From assembly GCF_004345025.1 (NCBI RefSeq), contig NZ_CP037745.1:2418001-2482000 (forward strand): a DNA stretch of 64,000 nucleotides, given 5' to 3'. Within the stretch, counting starts at the first letter, position 1; each line of letters opens with the position of its first letter. This DNA comes from Rheinheimera sp. D18 (GTDB taxonomy: Bacteria > Pseudomonadota > Gammaproteobacteria > Enterobacterales > Alteromonadaceae). Shown here piece after piece: positions 45,078 to 54,101 of this stretch. The notes beneath the pieces are model-generated. The model saw only the letters and a list, made by a program, of their open reading frames with translations. It was not told where the DNA came from and did no database searches. The position numbers and the translations under genes were made by a program.

Positions 45078-47075
45078 TTACCATGACCCCGGTTTACTGC
45101 AGTACGCAATAGCTTCAGCTTCAGGTAGCGGCTTAGCAAAGTAATAACCTTGCACACTGTCACAAGACATATTATGCAGCAATTGCAGCTGCATTGCCGT
45201 TTCTACCCCTTCGGCTAAAATACGTTTACCTAAACCATGGGCCAATTTAATCATGGTTTTTACAATCATCATATCGGAATCATTGCTCGCCATATCCATA
45301 ACAAAACTACGGTCAATTTTAATTTTTTCAATCGGCATACGCCGCAAATACGCTAACGACGAATAGCCGGTACCAAAATCATCTATCGAGACCCGAATAC
45401 CCATTTGCTGCAATTCAAGTACATGATTAAAGCCTTTTTCAATATCATTCATTGCCGTGTTTTCGGTGATCTCAAGCTCTAGTAGCTCTGGCGACACTTG
45501 GTATTGCTGCAGTAATTGTTTAATTTTACTTTTCAAACCATCTTGCTGAAAATGTAACGGCGACATATTCACTGCCAATGGCACCTTTAAGTGCTGTTTT
45601 TGCCACGCGCTAATGGTTTTTACCGCTTGATGCAATACCCAAAAATCGAGTTGTTGGCTCAAACCTAGTTGCTCAACAAAGGGTAAAAACTGCGCAGGCA
45701 TTAAAAAGCCTTTTTCAGGATGCTGCCAACGTATCAGCACTTCAAACGCATCCAACGAGTTATTGCGCAAATTAATTTGCGGTTGAAAATACAACACAAA
45801 CTCATCATTACGCATCGCAGCAAGCAGTTCACTTTCCCAGCTAATAAGCCGTGCTGATTCGTCTTCCATACCAGCCTGATAAGCCAAAGTGCGGTTTTGC
45901 AAACGTTTAGCCTGATGATATGCAATATTGGCTTTTTGCAACAGGGTTTCTGCAGTATTACCGTCGTGTGGGCTGCAAGCTATACCAATAGTGCAACTTA
46001 AATGCAGTGAGCCACCGGCTAACTCAAAGTTCTTTTCTACCAACTGCTGTATATGCCGTAGTGCAAAGTGTAATTGGGTTACATTATTTATATCTGTTAA
46101 CGCCAAGGCAAAAATATCGCCACCGGTTCTGGCTACCAATGTCGGCTTTAAAATACTAGCTTCAAAGCGTTGGCTTAACTGGCGCAGTAAACTGTCACCT
46201 TGTTTTAAACCCACCGACTCATTAATGGTTTTAAACTTATCTAGTCCTAGCATTAAGAGATAAATTGGCGTCACGGTTTGCTGTAGTTTTTCTTGCAGTT
46301 GCACTAGCAACGCATCGCGATTAAGTGCGCCGGTTAACTGATCATAACGGTTTAAATAGCGGGTTTTTTCGGTTAATTGCCGATTAGCATTATGCTCGTT
46401 TTCATGTAACCAAATAAGCAACGCCAACCCTAAGCAACAGAGCAAAAATAGCTCAGCACACTTATAAGCAAGTATTAGTTGAATAGACGCCAGTTCCAAC
46501 GTGGTAGTTAGCAGCCAAACAGTGCTAGTGACATACAACACACCCCACACTAACAGCGTGAATACCGCCAAGCGCTGGCCAAAGCCGCGCTCCATTCGGT
46601 GCAATAAGCTTACTGCTGCACTTAACAGAATCACACCCATAATCAACAGGCGAATATAATACTGAAAATACTGCTGCCAAGCATCAAGGCTTTCGTTCCA
46701 GCCAAACGGCAACACGCTTAGTACACCAAGACCACAAAGCAAAATAAATAATTTGTTAGCAGATAACCGGCTAAGTATATGCGCATCACCAACCCGCGTT
46801 TGCACCATACCTCGCAGTAAAAAGATGGCAAAGCTATAGCTACTGACAATAATCACAAATTGAAAAAAAGCGGATGTTTGAGGGTACGGCACGAAATAGG
46901 CTTGCAACAGTATCGTTATCTGGTAAAGCGCAAATGCTGATAACGCATAAAACCAAGATCGAATATAACTTTGCAGATATAGGTTACTTAGGCTCCACAT
47001 TAAATAGCTAAGCAACAGCGCAATACCGGCTTGGGTAGCATACACTGCAAGTCTGGCAAATATTTCTGGCGCCAC
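45078..47075 (-). CDS. Membrane GGDEF/EAL protein, probable c-di-GMP phosphodiesterase
   Basis: A 665-residue inner-membrane protein. About seven hydrophobic helices fill residues 10-225. A GGDEF domain follows (about 240-395) whose signature is GGDIF (318-322), with Ile for the catalytic Glu, so cyclase activity is doubtful. The EAL domain (about 415-660) looks complete: Glu445 (EVL), Asn503, Glu535, Asp565 and Asp566, Lys586, Glu622 and Glu625, Gln642. It therefore probably cleaves c-di-GMP, perhaps with GTP bound to the GGDEF part as regulator. Start is a GTG with a poor ribosome site. Single gene, convergent with the DUF971 gene. Confidence 0.88.
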   Translation of the reverse strand: MAPEIFARLAVYATQAGIALLLSYLMWSLSNLYLQSYIRSWFYALSAFALYQITILLQAYFVPYPQTSAFFQFVIIVSSYSFAIFLLRGMVQTRVGDAHILSRLSANKLFILLCGLGVLSVLPFGWNESLDAWQQYFQYYIRLLIMGVILLSAAVSLLHRMERGFGQRLAVFTLLVWGVLYVTSTVWLLTTTLELASIQLILAYKCAELFLLCCLGLALLIWLHENEHNANRQLTEKTRYLNRYDQLTGALNRDALLVQLQEKLQQTVTPIYLLMLGLDKFKTINESVGLKQGDSLLRQLSQRFEASILKPTLVARTGGDIFALALTDINNVTQLHFALRHIQQLVEKNFELAGGSLHLSCTIGIACSPHDGNTAETLLQKANIAYHQAKRLQNRTLAYQAGMEDESARLISWESELLAAMRNDEFVLYFQPQINLRNNSLDAFEVLIRWQHPEKGFLMPAQFLPFVEQLGLSQQLDFWVLHQAVKTISAWQKQHLKVPLAVNMSPLHFQQDGLKSKIKQLLQQYQVSPELLELEITENTAMNDIEKGFNHVLELQQMGIRVSIDDFGTGYSSLAYLRRMPIEKIKIDRSFVMDMASNDSDMMIVKTMIKLAHGLGKRILAEGVETAMQLQLLHNMSCDSVQGYYFAKPLPEAEAIAYCSKPGSW

Positions 47076-47177
47076 GGAATTTACCGGTTAAGTTAACTAA
47101 ACATACCTTAGCAAATATAATGGCATTGCTACAACCAGCAGCTAATGTTAAATCGCTGAAAAGGCAATAATAATAGT

Positions 47178-47205
47178 TTGAGCTTACCTAACTCAGGGCT
47201 ATACT
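47178..47205 (+). promoter_or_regulatory. Promoter of rraA, sigma-S-like -10
   Basis: TTGAGC (47178-47183), 16 bases, then CTATACT with TATACT at 47200-47205. The CTATACT core fits sigma-S preference, and E. coli rraA is known to be expressed under sigma-S. The start would be near 47212, 30 bases before the ATG. Confidence 0.6.
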
Positions 47206-47241
47206 GTACTGCCTTATTTCTCTTTACTGCTGGAGGTTGTT

Positions 47242-47727
47242 ATGGAATACAACACGTCTGAATTATGTGATCTTTATGCCGATCAAGTCGATGTGGTTGA
47301 ACCATTGTTTGCGAGCTATGGCGGCAGACGCTCTTTTGGTGGCCAAATCCATACAGTAAAGTGTTTTGAAGATAATGGTTTAGTACGGCAAATGTTAAGT
47401 GAGCCTGGTGTTGGTAAAGTATTACTGATAGATGCCGGTGGCTCTGCACGCCGTGCCATTATCGACGCTGAACTAGCCTCATTTGCAGCAAGCAATGGTT
47501 GGGAAGGTATTGTCTGTTATGGCAGCGTACGTGATCTCGACTTATTAGAAGATTTTGATATTGGCATTCAAGCAGTAAATGCTATTCCGGTAGGTGCTGA
47601 TGATAAAGGTTTTGGTGAAACTGAAGTGCCAGTTAACTTTGCCGGAGTAACCTTTTTACCTGGTGATCACCTGTATGCTGACAGCACGGGTATTATTATG
47701 TCACCAGATGCGTTGGATATAGAATAA
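47242..47727 (+). CDS. rraA: Ribonuclease E activity regulator RraA
   Basis: A 161-residue trimeric protein that binds RNase E and lowers its activity. It begins [20 protein letters not shown] and contains [40 protein letters not shown] and [17 protein letters not shown], a near-perfect family profile with the usual length. A GGAGG ribosome site precedes the start. It is followed 13 bases later by a HutG-like gene, so both are probably on one transcript. Closely placed to hslVU as in E. coli (where menA lies between). Confidence 0.96.
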   Translation: MEYNTSELCDLYADQVDVVEPLFASYGGRRSFGGQIHTVKCFEDNGLVRQMLSEPGVGKVLLIDAGGSARRAIIDAELASFAASNGWEGIVCYGSVRDLDLLEDFDIGIQAVNAIPVGADDKGFGETEVPVNFAGVTFLPGDHLYADSTGIIMSPDALDIE

Positions 47728-47740
47728 GCAAAGCTAGGCC

Positions 47741-48793
47741 ATGTTAAATCTGTTTACCCCGTCACAATTATCGCAGTATGTTACGCCGCGCGTTGGTGAA
47801 ACGCGCGTAGGCCAAAGTATTCAATATGCCGATCTTAAGCAGGACTTAACCCAACAACTGGCACAAGCTAAAAGTGCCGGTTGCCGTTTTGTGTTGTTAG
47901 GCGTGCCCGAAGACATAGGCCCCAGAGCAAACTTAGGTTTTGCTGGTGCCGATAAGGGCTGGCAGGCTTTCCTGAGTAAGTTTTTAAATTTTCAAACTAA
48001 CGCGTTTATTCCTTCTAAACACATTTTACTGCTGGGCAACATTCAATGTGACGACCTGCAGCAAAAAGCATTAACACTGGATGTCACTCAGGCCGACCAG
48101 TTACAACAACTGCGGCAGTTAGTTAGCATTTTAGATAACCGGGTACAACACGTTAGCCAGCAAATATTTACCGCGGGGCTTTATCCTATTGTTATTGGCG
48201 GTGGCCATAACAACAGTTATCCATTGCTTAAAGCCTTAACCAGTCAAAGCGGGCAAAAAGCCAATAGTGCGAATTTAGACCCGCATTCAGACTTTAGGCC
48301 TCTAGAAGGTCGCCATAGCGGCAACGGCTTTAGTTATGCGTTTAATGACGGTTATTTACAGCACTATTTTGTCTTAGGTTTGCATGAGTTGAAAAATTCG
48401 GCAGCTACCTTAGCTCAGCTACAACAAGCTGGTGCAGAATACAGTAGTTATCAGCGTATTTTTGTCCGTCAAGAATTAAGCTACCAACAGGCATTAGAGC
48501 TGTGCATTAAAAAAGTTACGCTAGGCAACGGTGATATTGGTATCGAGCTAGATACCGACAGCATAAGCTTAATGCCGGTTAGCGCTTTTACTAATTGTGG
48601 TATTAGTGTGCAAGCAGCAGAGCAGTTTGTTTATCAATTAGGCAAACTATCTCGTAGCCGTTACTTACATTTAGCTGAGGCAGCACCAAGCCAACACCCT
48701 GCTGGCCTGGCAGCCGGCAATAATGAAGCAGGGCAAGTATTAGCAGCGTTAGTTGTCGCGTTTATTCAAGCTAAACAAGTTATTGCGTTATAA
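47741..48793 (+). CDS. Arginase-family hydrolase, HutG-like (formimidoylglutamase)
   Basis: A 350-residue ureohydrolase-fold enzyme. It would split N-formimidoyl-L-glutamate to glutamate and formamide, the last step of histidine breakdown. The binuclear Mn ligands are all present: His156 (IGGGHNNSY), Asp180, His182 and Asp184 (NLDPHSDFRPLEGRHSGNGF), Asp271 and Asp273 (ELDTDS). The usual GGDHS is GGGHN, as in a formimidoylglutamase-like branch. It is not in the hut cluster but next to rraA, 1.6 kb from hutI, and no HutC palindrome is nearby. Another guanidino or formimino substrate is possible. The 3' end overlaps the opposite EAL gene by 14 bases. Confidence 0.78.
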   Translation: MLNLFTPSQLSQYVTPRVGETRVGQSIQYADLKQDLTQQLAQAKSAGCRFVLLGVPEDIGPRANLGFAGADKGWQAFLSKFLNFQTNAFIPSKHILLLGNIQCDDLQQKALTLDVTQADQLQQLRQLVSILDNRVQHVSQQIFTAGLYPIVIGGGHNNSYPLLKALTSQSGQKANSANLDPHSDFRPLEGRHSGNGFSYAFNDGYLQHYFVLGLHELKNSAATLAQLQQAGAEYSSYQRIFVRQELSYQQALELCIKKVTLGNGDIGIELDTDSISLMPVSAFTNCGISVQAAEQFVYQLGKLSRSRYLHLAEAAPSQHPAGLAAGNNEAGQVLAALVVAFIQAKQVIAL

Positions 48794-50309
48794 CATGGTT
48801 CTTTTGCCACTGCTTTAACCACACCACAAAGCCGCTTAATTCAAACGGCCGAGAGTATAAAAAACCTTGGCCTCGGTTACAGCCAATACGCAGCAGTTTT
48901 TGCTCTACGTCTATTTCTTCAACGCCTTTTGCGATAACGCCAATATCGAGGTTACGCGCCATATCAATAAGCGCACTGGTAATTGCTGATTGCGTATCAG
49001 ACTTGTGTAAATCATTAATAAATGAGCAATCTACCTTTACTTGCTGTACCGGCAATTTGCGTAAATAGGCTAAAGACGATAAGCCAGTACCAAAATCATC
49101 TAGTGCCAAACCCACACCCAATTGATGAAGACGCCGCATCATACTCAGTGACGTCTCAGGCTCTGCGGCGAACGCACCTTCGGTTATTTCTAAAACCAAT
49201 AACTTTGGTTTCACGTTATGCTGGGCAAATAACAGCTCAAGGCTATCTACTAATTCATCATTCAATAAATCCTGGCTAGAAATATTTACCGCTATTTTGC
49301 TAACTAAGCCAGCTTTGTCTAAGGTTGCAATCATCGCAATGGCTTCGTTTAATACCCACTGTGTTAATGGATAAATTACGCCGGCTTCTTCGGCCAACGC
49401 TAAAAAACTACTCGGAGCCATTAAACCGCGAATAGGATGGCGCCACCGCACATAAACTTCAGCAGCTAATACCTCTTTAGTGCGCATATCAACCTGAGGT
49501 TGTACATATAAGCTTAATTGCTGATCGGTAATAGCTTGGCGTAACTGCGCCATTAACGTCAGTTTATCTTTAGAATAATTAAGCATTTGCGCGCTAAAAA
49601 CCTGACTATGGCCGGGCAACATTGTGTGGTTTTGTAATGCCAAGTAAGCCCGATCTAGTAGCTCGCTAAACTCAGTGCTGTGCTCAGGATAATGAGCAAT
49701 ACCCGAGTGCAGCTTGTAATCGACGATACAGCCGTGAACTATCATTGCTTCAGGAATGTTTTTCTCTAAATTGTCGGCGACAAATTCCGCTAAATTTTGA
49801 TGGTTACTGCGGCTTATCCATACAGCAAAATCGACACCACCAAGATGACACAACCGCACAGGAACTTGCTGACGAAACTCAAAGCTTAGCGCATCGTCTA
49901 CCGTTTTAAGTTGGTCATTAATACGCTGGGCAATTTGCGCCAAAATAAGGTTGCTATTAGCGTGGCCAAGCAGCTGATTAATTTTCTCAAACTGATATAT
50001 TTTAATTAATAACAGGGAAAATTGTTGCTCAGGCTTACGTTGCAACAACTCATCTAACTGTTGCTGTAAAAAAAACTTATTGGGAAAACCACTAATATCA
50101 TCATGTAAGGCATAAAAACCTAAACTACTTTGCTGTGCAGTGTGGTTAAACTTTTTTTGCTTATGTAAATCGAACTGTAATTTAATAAGATAAATAAAGC
50201 TTAAAAGCAACAAGCCGCTAAGCAAGCTAATAACAGGTAGCAGCGAGCCTTCGGTTTGCGCCGCTAAAGGGGTGCTAAATAGTGCTATACCATACAGACG
50301 AAACGACAC
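48780..50309 (-). CDS. GGDEF/EAL protein with altered catalytic residues
   Basis: A 509-residue protein with a signal-like or membrane-anchor N-terminus (hydrophobic about 22-43). A degenerate GGDEF domain (about 65-235) reads GGVDF at 157-161, so no cyclase activity is expected. The EAL domain (about 250-500) has Glu284, Asn342, Glu374, Asp404, Asp405, Lys425 and Gln481 in place. The conserved EGVE motif is KGVE, with Lys461 replacing the first Glu, a residue shown to matter for catalysis in RocR. The protein may be an inactive c-di-GMP sensor. Start is GTG with GGAG seven bases upstream. Its 3' end overlaps the HutG-like gene. Confidence 0.85.
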   Translation of the reverse strand: MSFRLYGIALFSTPLAAQTEGSLLPVISLLSGLLLLSFIYLIKLQFDLHKQKKFNHTAQQSSLGFYALHDDISGFPNKFFLQQQLDELLQRKPEQQFSLLLIKIYQFEKINQLLGHANSNLILAQIAQRINDQLKTVDDALSFEFRQQVPVRLCHLGGVDFAVWISRSNHQNLAEFVADNLEKNIPEAMIVHGCIVDYKLHSGIAHYPEHSTEFSELLDRAYLALQNHTMLPGHSQVFSAQMLNYSKDKLTLMAQLRQAITDQQLSLYVQPQVDMRTKEVLAAEVYVRWRHPIRGLMAPSSFLALAEEAGVIYPLTQWVLNEAIAMIATLDKAGLVSKIAVNISSQDLLNDELVDSLELLFAQHNVKPKLLVLEITEGAFAAEPETSLSMMRRLHQLGVGLALDDFGTGLSSLAYLRKLPVQQVKVDCSFINDLHKSDTQSAITSALIDMARNLDIGVIAKGVEEIDVEQKLLRIGCNRGQGFLYSRPFELSGFVVWLKQWQKNHVITQ

Positions 50310-50371
50310 TGCTGCACTCCAGCATAATTAAAGTTATTAGCTTAAGCTAAATTAACCTGTTGTAAAGCAGA

Positions 50372-51598
50372 TTACAAATGATGATTTATTTCTTTACCAT
50401 TAATAATCAGCTGCTTAAGTGGGTTAACACCAAATTGGTAGCAAAGCTCAGCCGGTTGGCTAATAGCATAACATGCAAAGTCGGCGCGCTGCCCTACCGC
50501 TAAGGTGCCGCGATCAGCCAAACCTAAGGCGGCAGCGGCATGTCGTGTCACGCCCAGTATGGCTTCTTCTGGTGTTAACCTAAATAATGTGCAAGCCATA
50601 TTCAACATCAGTGGCAACGAACACAGTGGTGAGGTGCCGGGGTTTAAATCCGTAGCTATTGCCATTGGTACCTTGTATTGGCGTAATAAAGCTATTGGTG
50701 GTTGCTGAGTTTCGCGTAAAAAATAAAATGCACCCGGTAACAACACCGCTACCGTGCCCGCTTGAGCCATCGCGGCAACACCGGCTTCGTCTAAAAACTC
50801 AATATGATCTGCCGATAAGCCGCTAAACTCGGCGACTAAAGCGCTACCACCTAAATTAGACAATTGCTCAGCGTGAGCTTTAACCGGTAAACTTAATGCC
50901 GATGCGTGTTGGAATACTTTCCTACATTGGGCAATAGAAAAACCAATCCCTTCGCAAAACACATCTACCGCATCAATTAATTGCAGCTGCTTTAATACCG
51001 GTAACATTTTACATACGGCATCAATATAGCCATCGGCGTTATCAGCAAATTCAACCGGTAAGGCATGTGCACCTAAAAACGTTTTTTGTATTGAAATAGC
51101 ATGCTGCTTATTTAGATCAGCAGCCACTTGCAGAATTTTTTGCTCTGATACTAAATCTAAGCCATAGCCAGACTTAATTTCAACTGTGGTTACACCTTGG
51201 GCTAATAACGCGTTTAATCTCGCTTCTGCTAGTGCCAATAGCTGTTGATGACTGGCCGCCCGAGTTGCTGCGACAGTAGATTTAATACCACCACCTGCGG
51301 CAGCGATATCTTGATAACTCGCGCCGTTTAAACGCATTTCAAATTCATTAGCACGGTTGCCGGCATAAACTAAATGTGTATGACAATCAATAAAGCCGGG
51401 TAACAACCACTGTTCGCCAGCGTCATACAACAGCGTAGATGAGGCATCGAATGCCGGCAATCCTGCTTGGTTACCAATATAAGCAATAACACCGTCTTTT
51501 ACCGCTAGCGCCCCATTATTAATAGCACCATAAGCTGCACCATTGTCAGTCATAGTGGCAATATTGGCATTAACCCAGATAGCATCAAACTGCTGCAT
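50372..51598 (-). CDS. hutI: Imidazolonepropionase
   Basis: A 408-residue amidohydrolase that opens 4-imidazolone-5-propionate to formimidoylglutamate, step three of histidine degradation. The metal motif [20 protein letters not shown] (His73, His75) is near residue 72. Downstream are IKSGYGLDL near 142, the metal His of [20 protein letters not shown] and the Asp of [20 protein letters not shown] near 316. All are complete. It is read away from hutC, with the HutC operator between them. Confidence 0.96.
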   Translation of the reverse strand: MQQFDAIWVNANIATMTDNGAAYGAINNGALAVKDGVIAYIGNQAGLPAFDASSTLLYDAGEQWLLPGFIDCHTHLVYAGNRANEFEMRLNGASYQDIAAAGGGIKSTVAATRAASHQQLLALAEARLNALLAQGVTTVEIKSGYGLDLVSEQKILQVAADLNKQHAISIQKTFLGAHALPVEFADNADGYIDAVCKMLPVLKQLQLIDAVDVFCEGIGFSIAQCRKVFQHASALSLPVKAHAEQLSNLGGSALVAEFSGLSADHIEFLDEAGVAAMAQAGTVAVLLPGAFYFLRETQQPPIALLRQYKVPMAIATDLNPGTSPLCSLPLMLNMACTLFRLTPEEAILGVTRHAAAALGLADRGTLAVGQRADFACYAISQPAELCYQFGVNPLKQLIINGKEINHHL

Positions 51599-51643
51599 AG
51601 CCTACTCCTGTTGCGTTATTTTCAGTAATTTTACACCAACAGC

Positions 51644-51655
51644 TTGTATATACAA
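51644..51655. promoter_or_regulatory. HutC operator with both divergent -35 elements
   Basis: TTGTATATACAA is a perfect 12-base palindrome between hutI and hutC. It agrees with the known HutC site TGTATATACA/TTGTATGTACAAG type. On the minus strand TTGTAT is followed by 16 bases and TAAAAT (hutI). On the plus strand TTGTAT is followed by 17 bases and TATTTT (hutC-hutU-hutH). HutC binding would therefore block both promoters, with release by urocanate. Confidence 0.82.
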
Positions 51656-51695
51656 CCAAACTAGCTTATTTTTATATAGTCTAGTTGGAGGAATC

Positions 51696-52424
51696 ATGGC
51701 TATTGCTAAGTTTGCTGAAATTAAAGAATACATGCTAAGCCAAATTGAAATTGCTGCTTGGCCTGAGCACAGCAGAGTGCCATCAGAAAATGAGTTAGCC
51801 GAGCAGTTCAGTGTTAGCAGAATGACTGCACGTCGTGCTTTGCAAGAGCTAACCGAGCAAGGGATTTTGTATCGTACTCAAGGCGTAGGCAGCTTTGTTG
51901 CAGCGCTAAAATCTCAGTCTTCACTATTAGAAATTCGCAATATTGCCGATGAAATTCATAGCCGTGGCCATGCCTACAACGCGCGTTTATTGCAGCTTAC
52001 TGAGCTGCCCTGCCCGGCTGTTATTGCTACAGCACTAGGGCTAAAACGTAACGAACCGGTGTATTTCTCTTTAATTGTGCACTTAGAAAACAATCAGCCG
52101 TTGCAACTGGAAGCACGTTACGTTAGCCCGCATTTAGTGCCTGGCTATGTACAGCAAGATTTTAATCAACAAACACCACACCAATATCTTAGCTTTATTG
52201 CGCCGCTAACCGAAGCTGAGCACACGGTTGAAGCCATTTGGCCGGATGACTTTACCTGTAAACATTTAACGTTAAAAAAGCCTGAACCCTGCCTGCGTCT
52301 AACGCGACGCACTTTCAGCCGAGAAGGCGCAGTTAGCTTGGCGTACTTAACTTCACCAGGTAGCCGCTATCGTTTAGGCGGCCATCTTAATTTTTCTTTT
52401 GCGACCAACAAGGGAGTGATCTAA
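51696..52424 (+). CDS. hutC: Histidine utilization repressor HutC (GntR family)
   Basis: A 242-residue GntR/HutC-type repressor. Start set at ATG 51696 ([20 protein letters not shown]), 5 bases after GGAGG; the longer frame would run through the operator. A winged helix at residues 1-70 contains [25 protein letters not shown] effector domain (about 90-235) probably binds urocanate, and the C-terminus has [20 protein letters not shown]. It overlaps hutU by one base (TAATG), so it represses its own operon. Confidence 0.94.
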   Translation: MAIAKFAEIKEYMLSQIEIAAWPEHSRVPSENELAEQFSVSRMTARRALQELTEQGILYRTQGVGSFVAALKSQSSLLEIRNIADEIHSRGHAYNARLLQLTELPCPAVIATALGLKRNEPVYFSLIVHLENNQPLQLEARYVSPHLVPGYVQQDFNQQTPHQYLSFIAPLTEAEHTVEAIWPDDFTCKHLTLKKPEPCLRLTRRTFSREGAVSLAYLTSPGSRYRLGGHLNFSFATNKGVI

Positions 52425-54097
52425 TGACAGACCCACGTATTGATAACAGCCGGGTGATCCGTGCTGATCGCGGTAACACCATAACAGCGAAAAGCTGGCA
52501 AACCGAAGCCGCTAAACGCATGCTAATGAATAACTTAGACCCTGAAGTAGCTGAACATCCGCAAGCACTAGTGGTATATGGTGGTATTGGCCGTGCTGCG
52601 CGTAATTGGCAGTGCTATGACAAAATAGTCGAGGTGCTTAACCGTTTAGAAGATAACCAAACCTTATTAGTGCAAAGCGGCAAACCGGTTGGTGTGTTCC
52701 CAACTCATCCTGATGCGCCACGCGTGCTAATTGCCAACTCAAATTTAGTACCGGCGTGGGCTAACTGGCAACACTTTAACGAACTAGACCGCAAAGGCCT
52801 AATGATGTACGGCCAGATGACCGCAGGTTCTTGGATCTATATCGGTACCCAAGGCATTGTTCAAGGCACCTACGAAACCTTCGTTGCCATTGCTAATCAG
52901 CACTTTTCTGGCAATGCCAGCAATAAATGGGTATTAACCGGTGGTTTAGGTGGCATGGGTGGCGCGCAGCCACTAGCAGCAACTATGGCTGGCTTTAATA
53001 TGATTGCCTGCGAAGTTGACGAAAGCCGTATCGATTTTCGCTTAAAAACGCGTTACGTAGATAAAAAAGCACTATCGCTTGATGAAGCACTAGCCATGCT
53101 AGAGCAGGCAAAAAAAGACGGAAAGCCTACCTCAATTGGCTTACTGGCTAACGCTGCAGATGTGTTTGCTGAACTGGTAAAACGGGGCATAACGCCAGAT
53201 GTAGTTACCGATCAAACTTCTGCCCACGACCCGTTAAATGGTTACTTACCACAAGGCTGGACTATGACGCATGCAGCCGAACAGCGTAAAACTGATGAAG
53301 CTGGCGTAGTAAAAGCGGCTAAGCAGTCAATGGCGGTGCAAGTTCAAGCCATTTTAACTATGCAGCAGCGCGGAGCAGTAGCCACTGACTATGGCAACAA
53401 TATTCGCCAAATGGCACAAGATGAAGGCGTAGCAAATGCCTTTGATTTCCCAGGTTTTGTACCGGCGTATATTCGGCCATTATTTTGCCAAGGCATAGGC
53501 CCGTTTCGTTGGGTTGCGCTGTCGGGCGATCCTGAAGATATTTATAAAACTGACGCCAAAGTTAAAGAGCTAATTCCAGACAATCCACATTTGCATAACT
53601 GGCTAGATATGGCTCGTGAGCGTATTCAATTTCAAGGCTTACCAGCACGTATTTGCTGGATTGGTTTAAAAGATCGCGCGCGTATCGCTTTAGCATTTAA
53701 CGAGATGGTAAAAAATGGCGAGCTATCAGCACCCGTAGTTATTGGCCGCGATCACCTAGATTCTGGCTCGGTTGCTAGCCCTAACCGTGAAACTGAAGCC
53801 ATGCTTGACGGCTCAGACGCGGTATCAGATTGGCCGCTGCTAAATGCTTTATTAAATACCGCTGGCGGTGCAACTTGGGTATCACTGCATCACGGTGGTG
53901 GTGTTGGTATGGGATACAGCCAGCATAGCGGTGTAGTCATTGTTGCCGACGGCACCGATGCCGCAGCAGCGCGCTTAGGCCGCGTATTATGGAACGACCC
54001 TGGAACTGGCGTGATGCGCCATGCCGACGCGGGTTACGATATTGCTACCGACTGTGCCAAAGCACAGGGTTTAGATTTACCTATGGTTACGGAGTAA
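52424..54097 (+). CDS. hutU: Urocanate hydratase
   Basis: A 557-residue NAD-dependent hydratase that makes imidazolonepropionate from urocanate. NAD is used as an electrophile. The motifs [15 protein letters not shown] near 48, [19 protein letters not shown] near 172, [14 protein letters not shown] near 266 and [20 protein letters not shown] near 405 are complete, and the C-terminal [15 protein letters not shown] near 487 too. It is the second gene of hutC-hutU-hutH. Confidence 0.97.
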   Translation: MTDPRIDNSRVIRADRGNTITAKSWQTEAAKRMLMNNLDPEVAEHPQALVVYGGIGRAARNWQCYDKIVEVLNRLEDNQTLLVQSGKPVGVFPTHPDAPRVLIANSNLVPAWANWQHFNELDRKGLMMYGQMTAGSWIYIGTQGIVQGTYETFVAIANQHFSGNASNKWVLTGGLGGMGGAQPLAATMAGFNMIACEVDESRIDFRLKTRYVDKKALSLDEALAMLEQAKKDGKPTSIGLLANAADVFAELVKRGITPDVVTDQTSAHDPLNGYLPQGWTMTHAAEQRKTDEAGVVKAAKQSMAVQVQAILTMQQRGAVATDYGNNIRQMAQDEGVANAFDFPGFVPAYIRPLFCQGIGPFRWVALSGDPEDIYKTDAKVKELIPDNPHLHNWLDMARERIQFQGLPARICWIGLKDRARIALAFNEMVKNGELSAPVVIGRDHLDSGSVASPNRETEAMLDGSDAVSDWPLLNALLNTAGGATWVSLHHGGGVGMGYSQHSGVVIVADGTDAAAARLGRVLWNDPGTGVMRHADAGYDIATDCAKAQGLDLPMVTE

Positions 54098-54101
54098 CAA
54101 C

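Noticed and set aside
51543..51695. 51-codon N-terminal extension of HutC
   Set aside because: It would start inside hutI, run through the operator, and the strong GGAGG-ATG at 51687-51698 gives the normal N-terminus.
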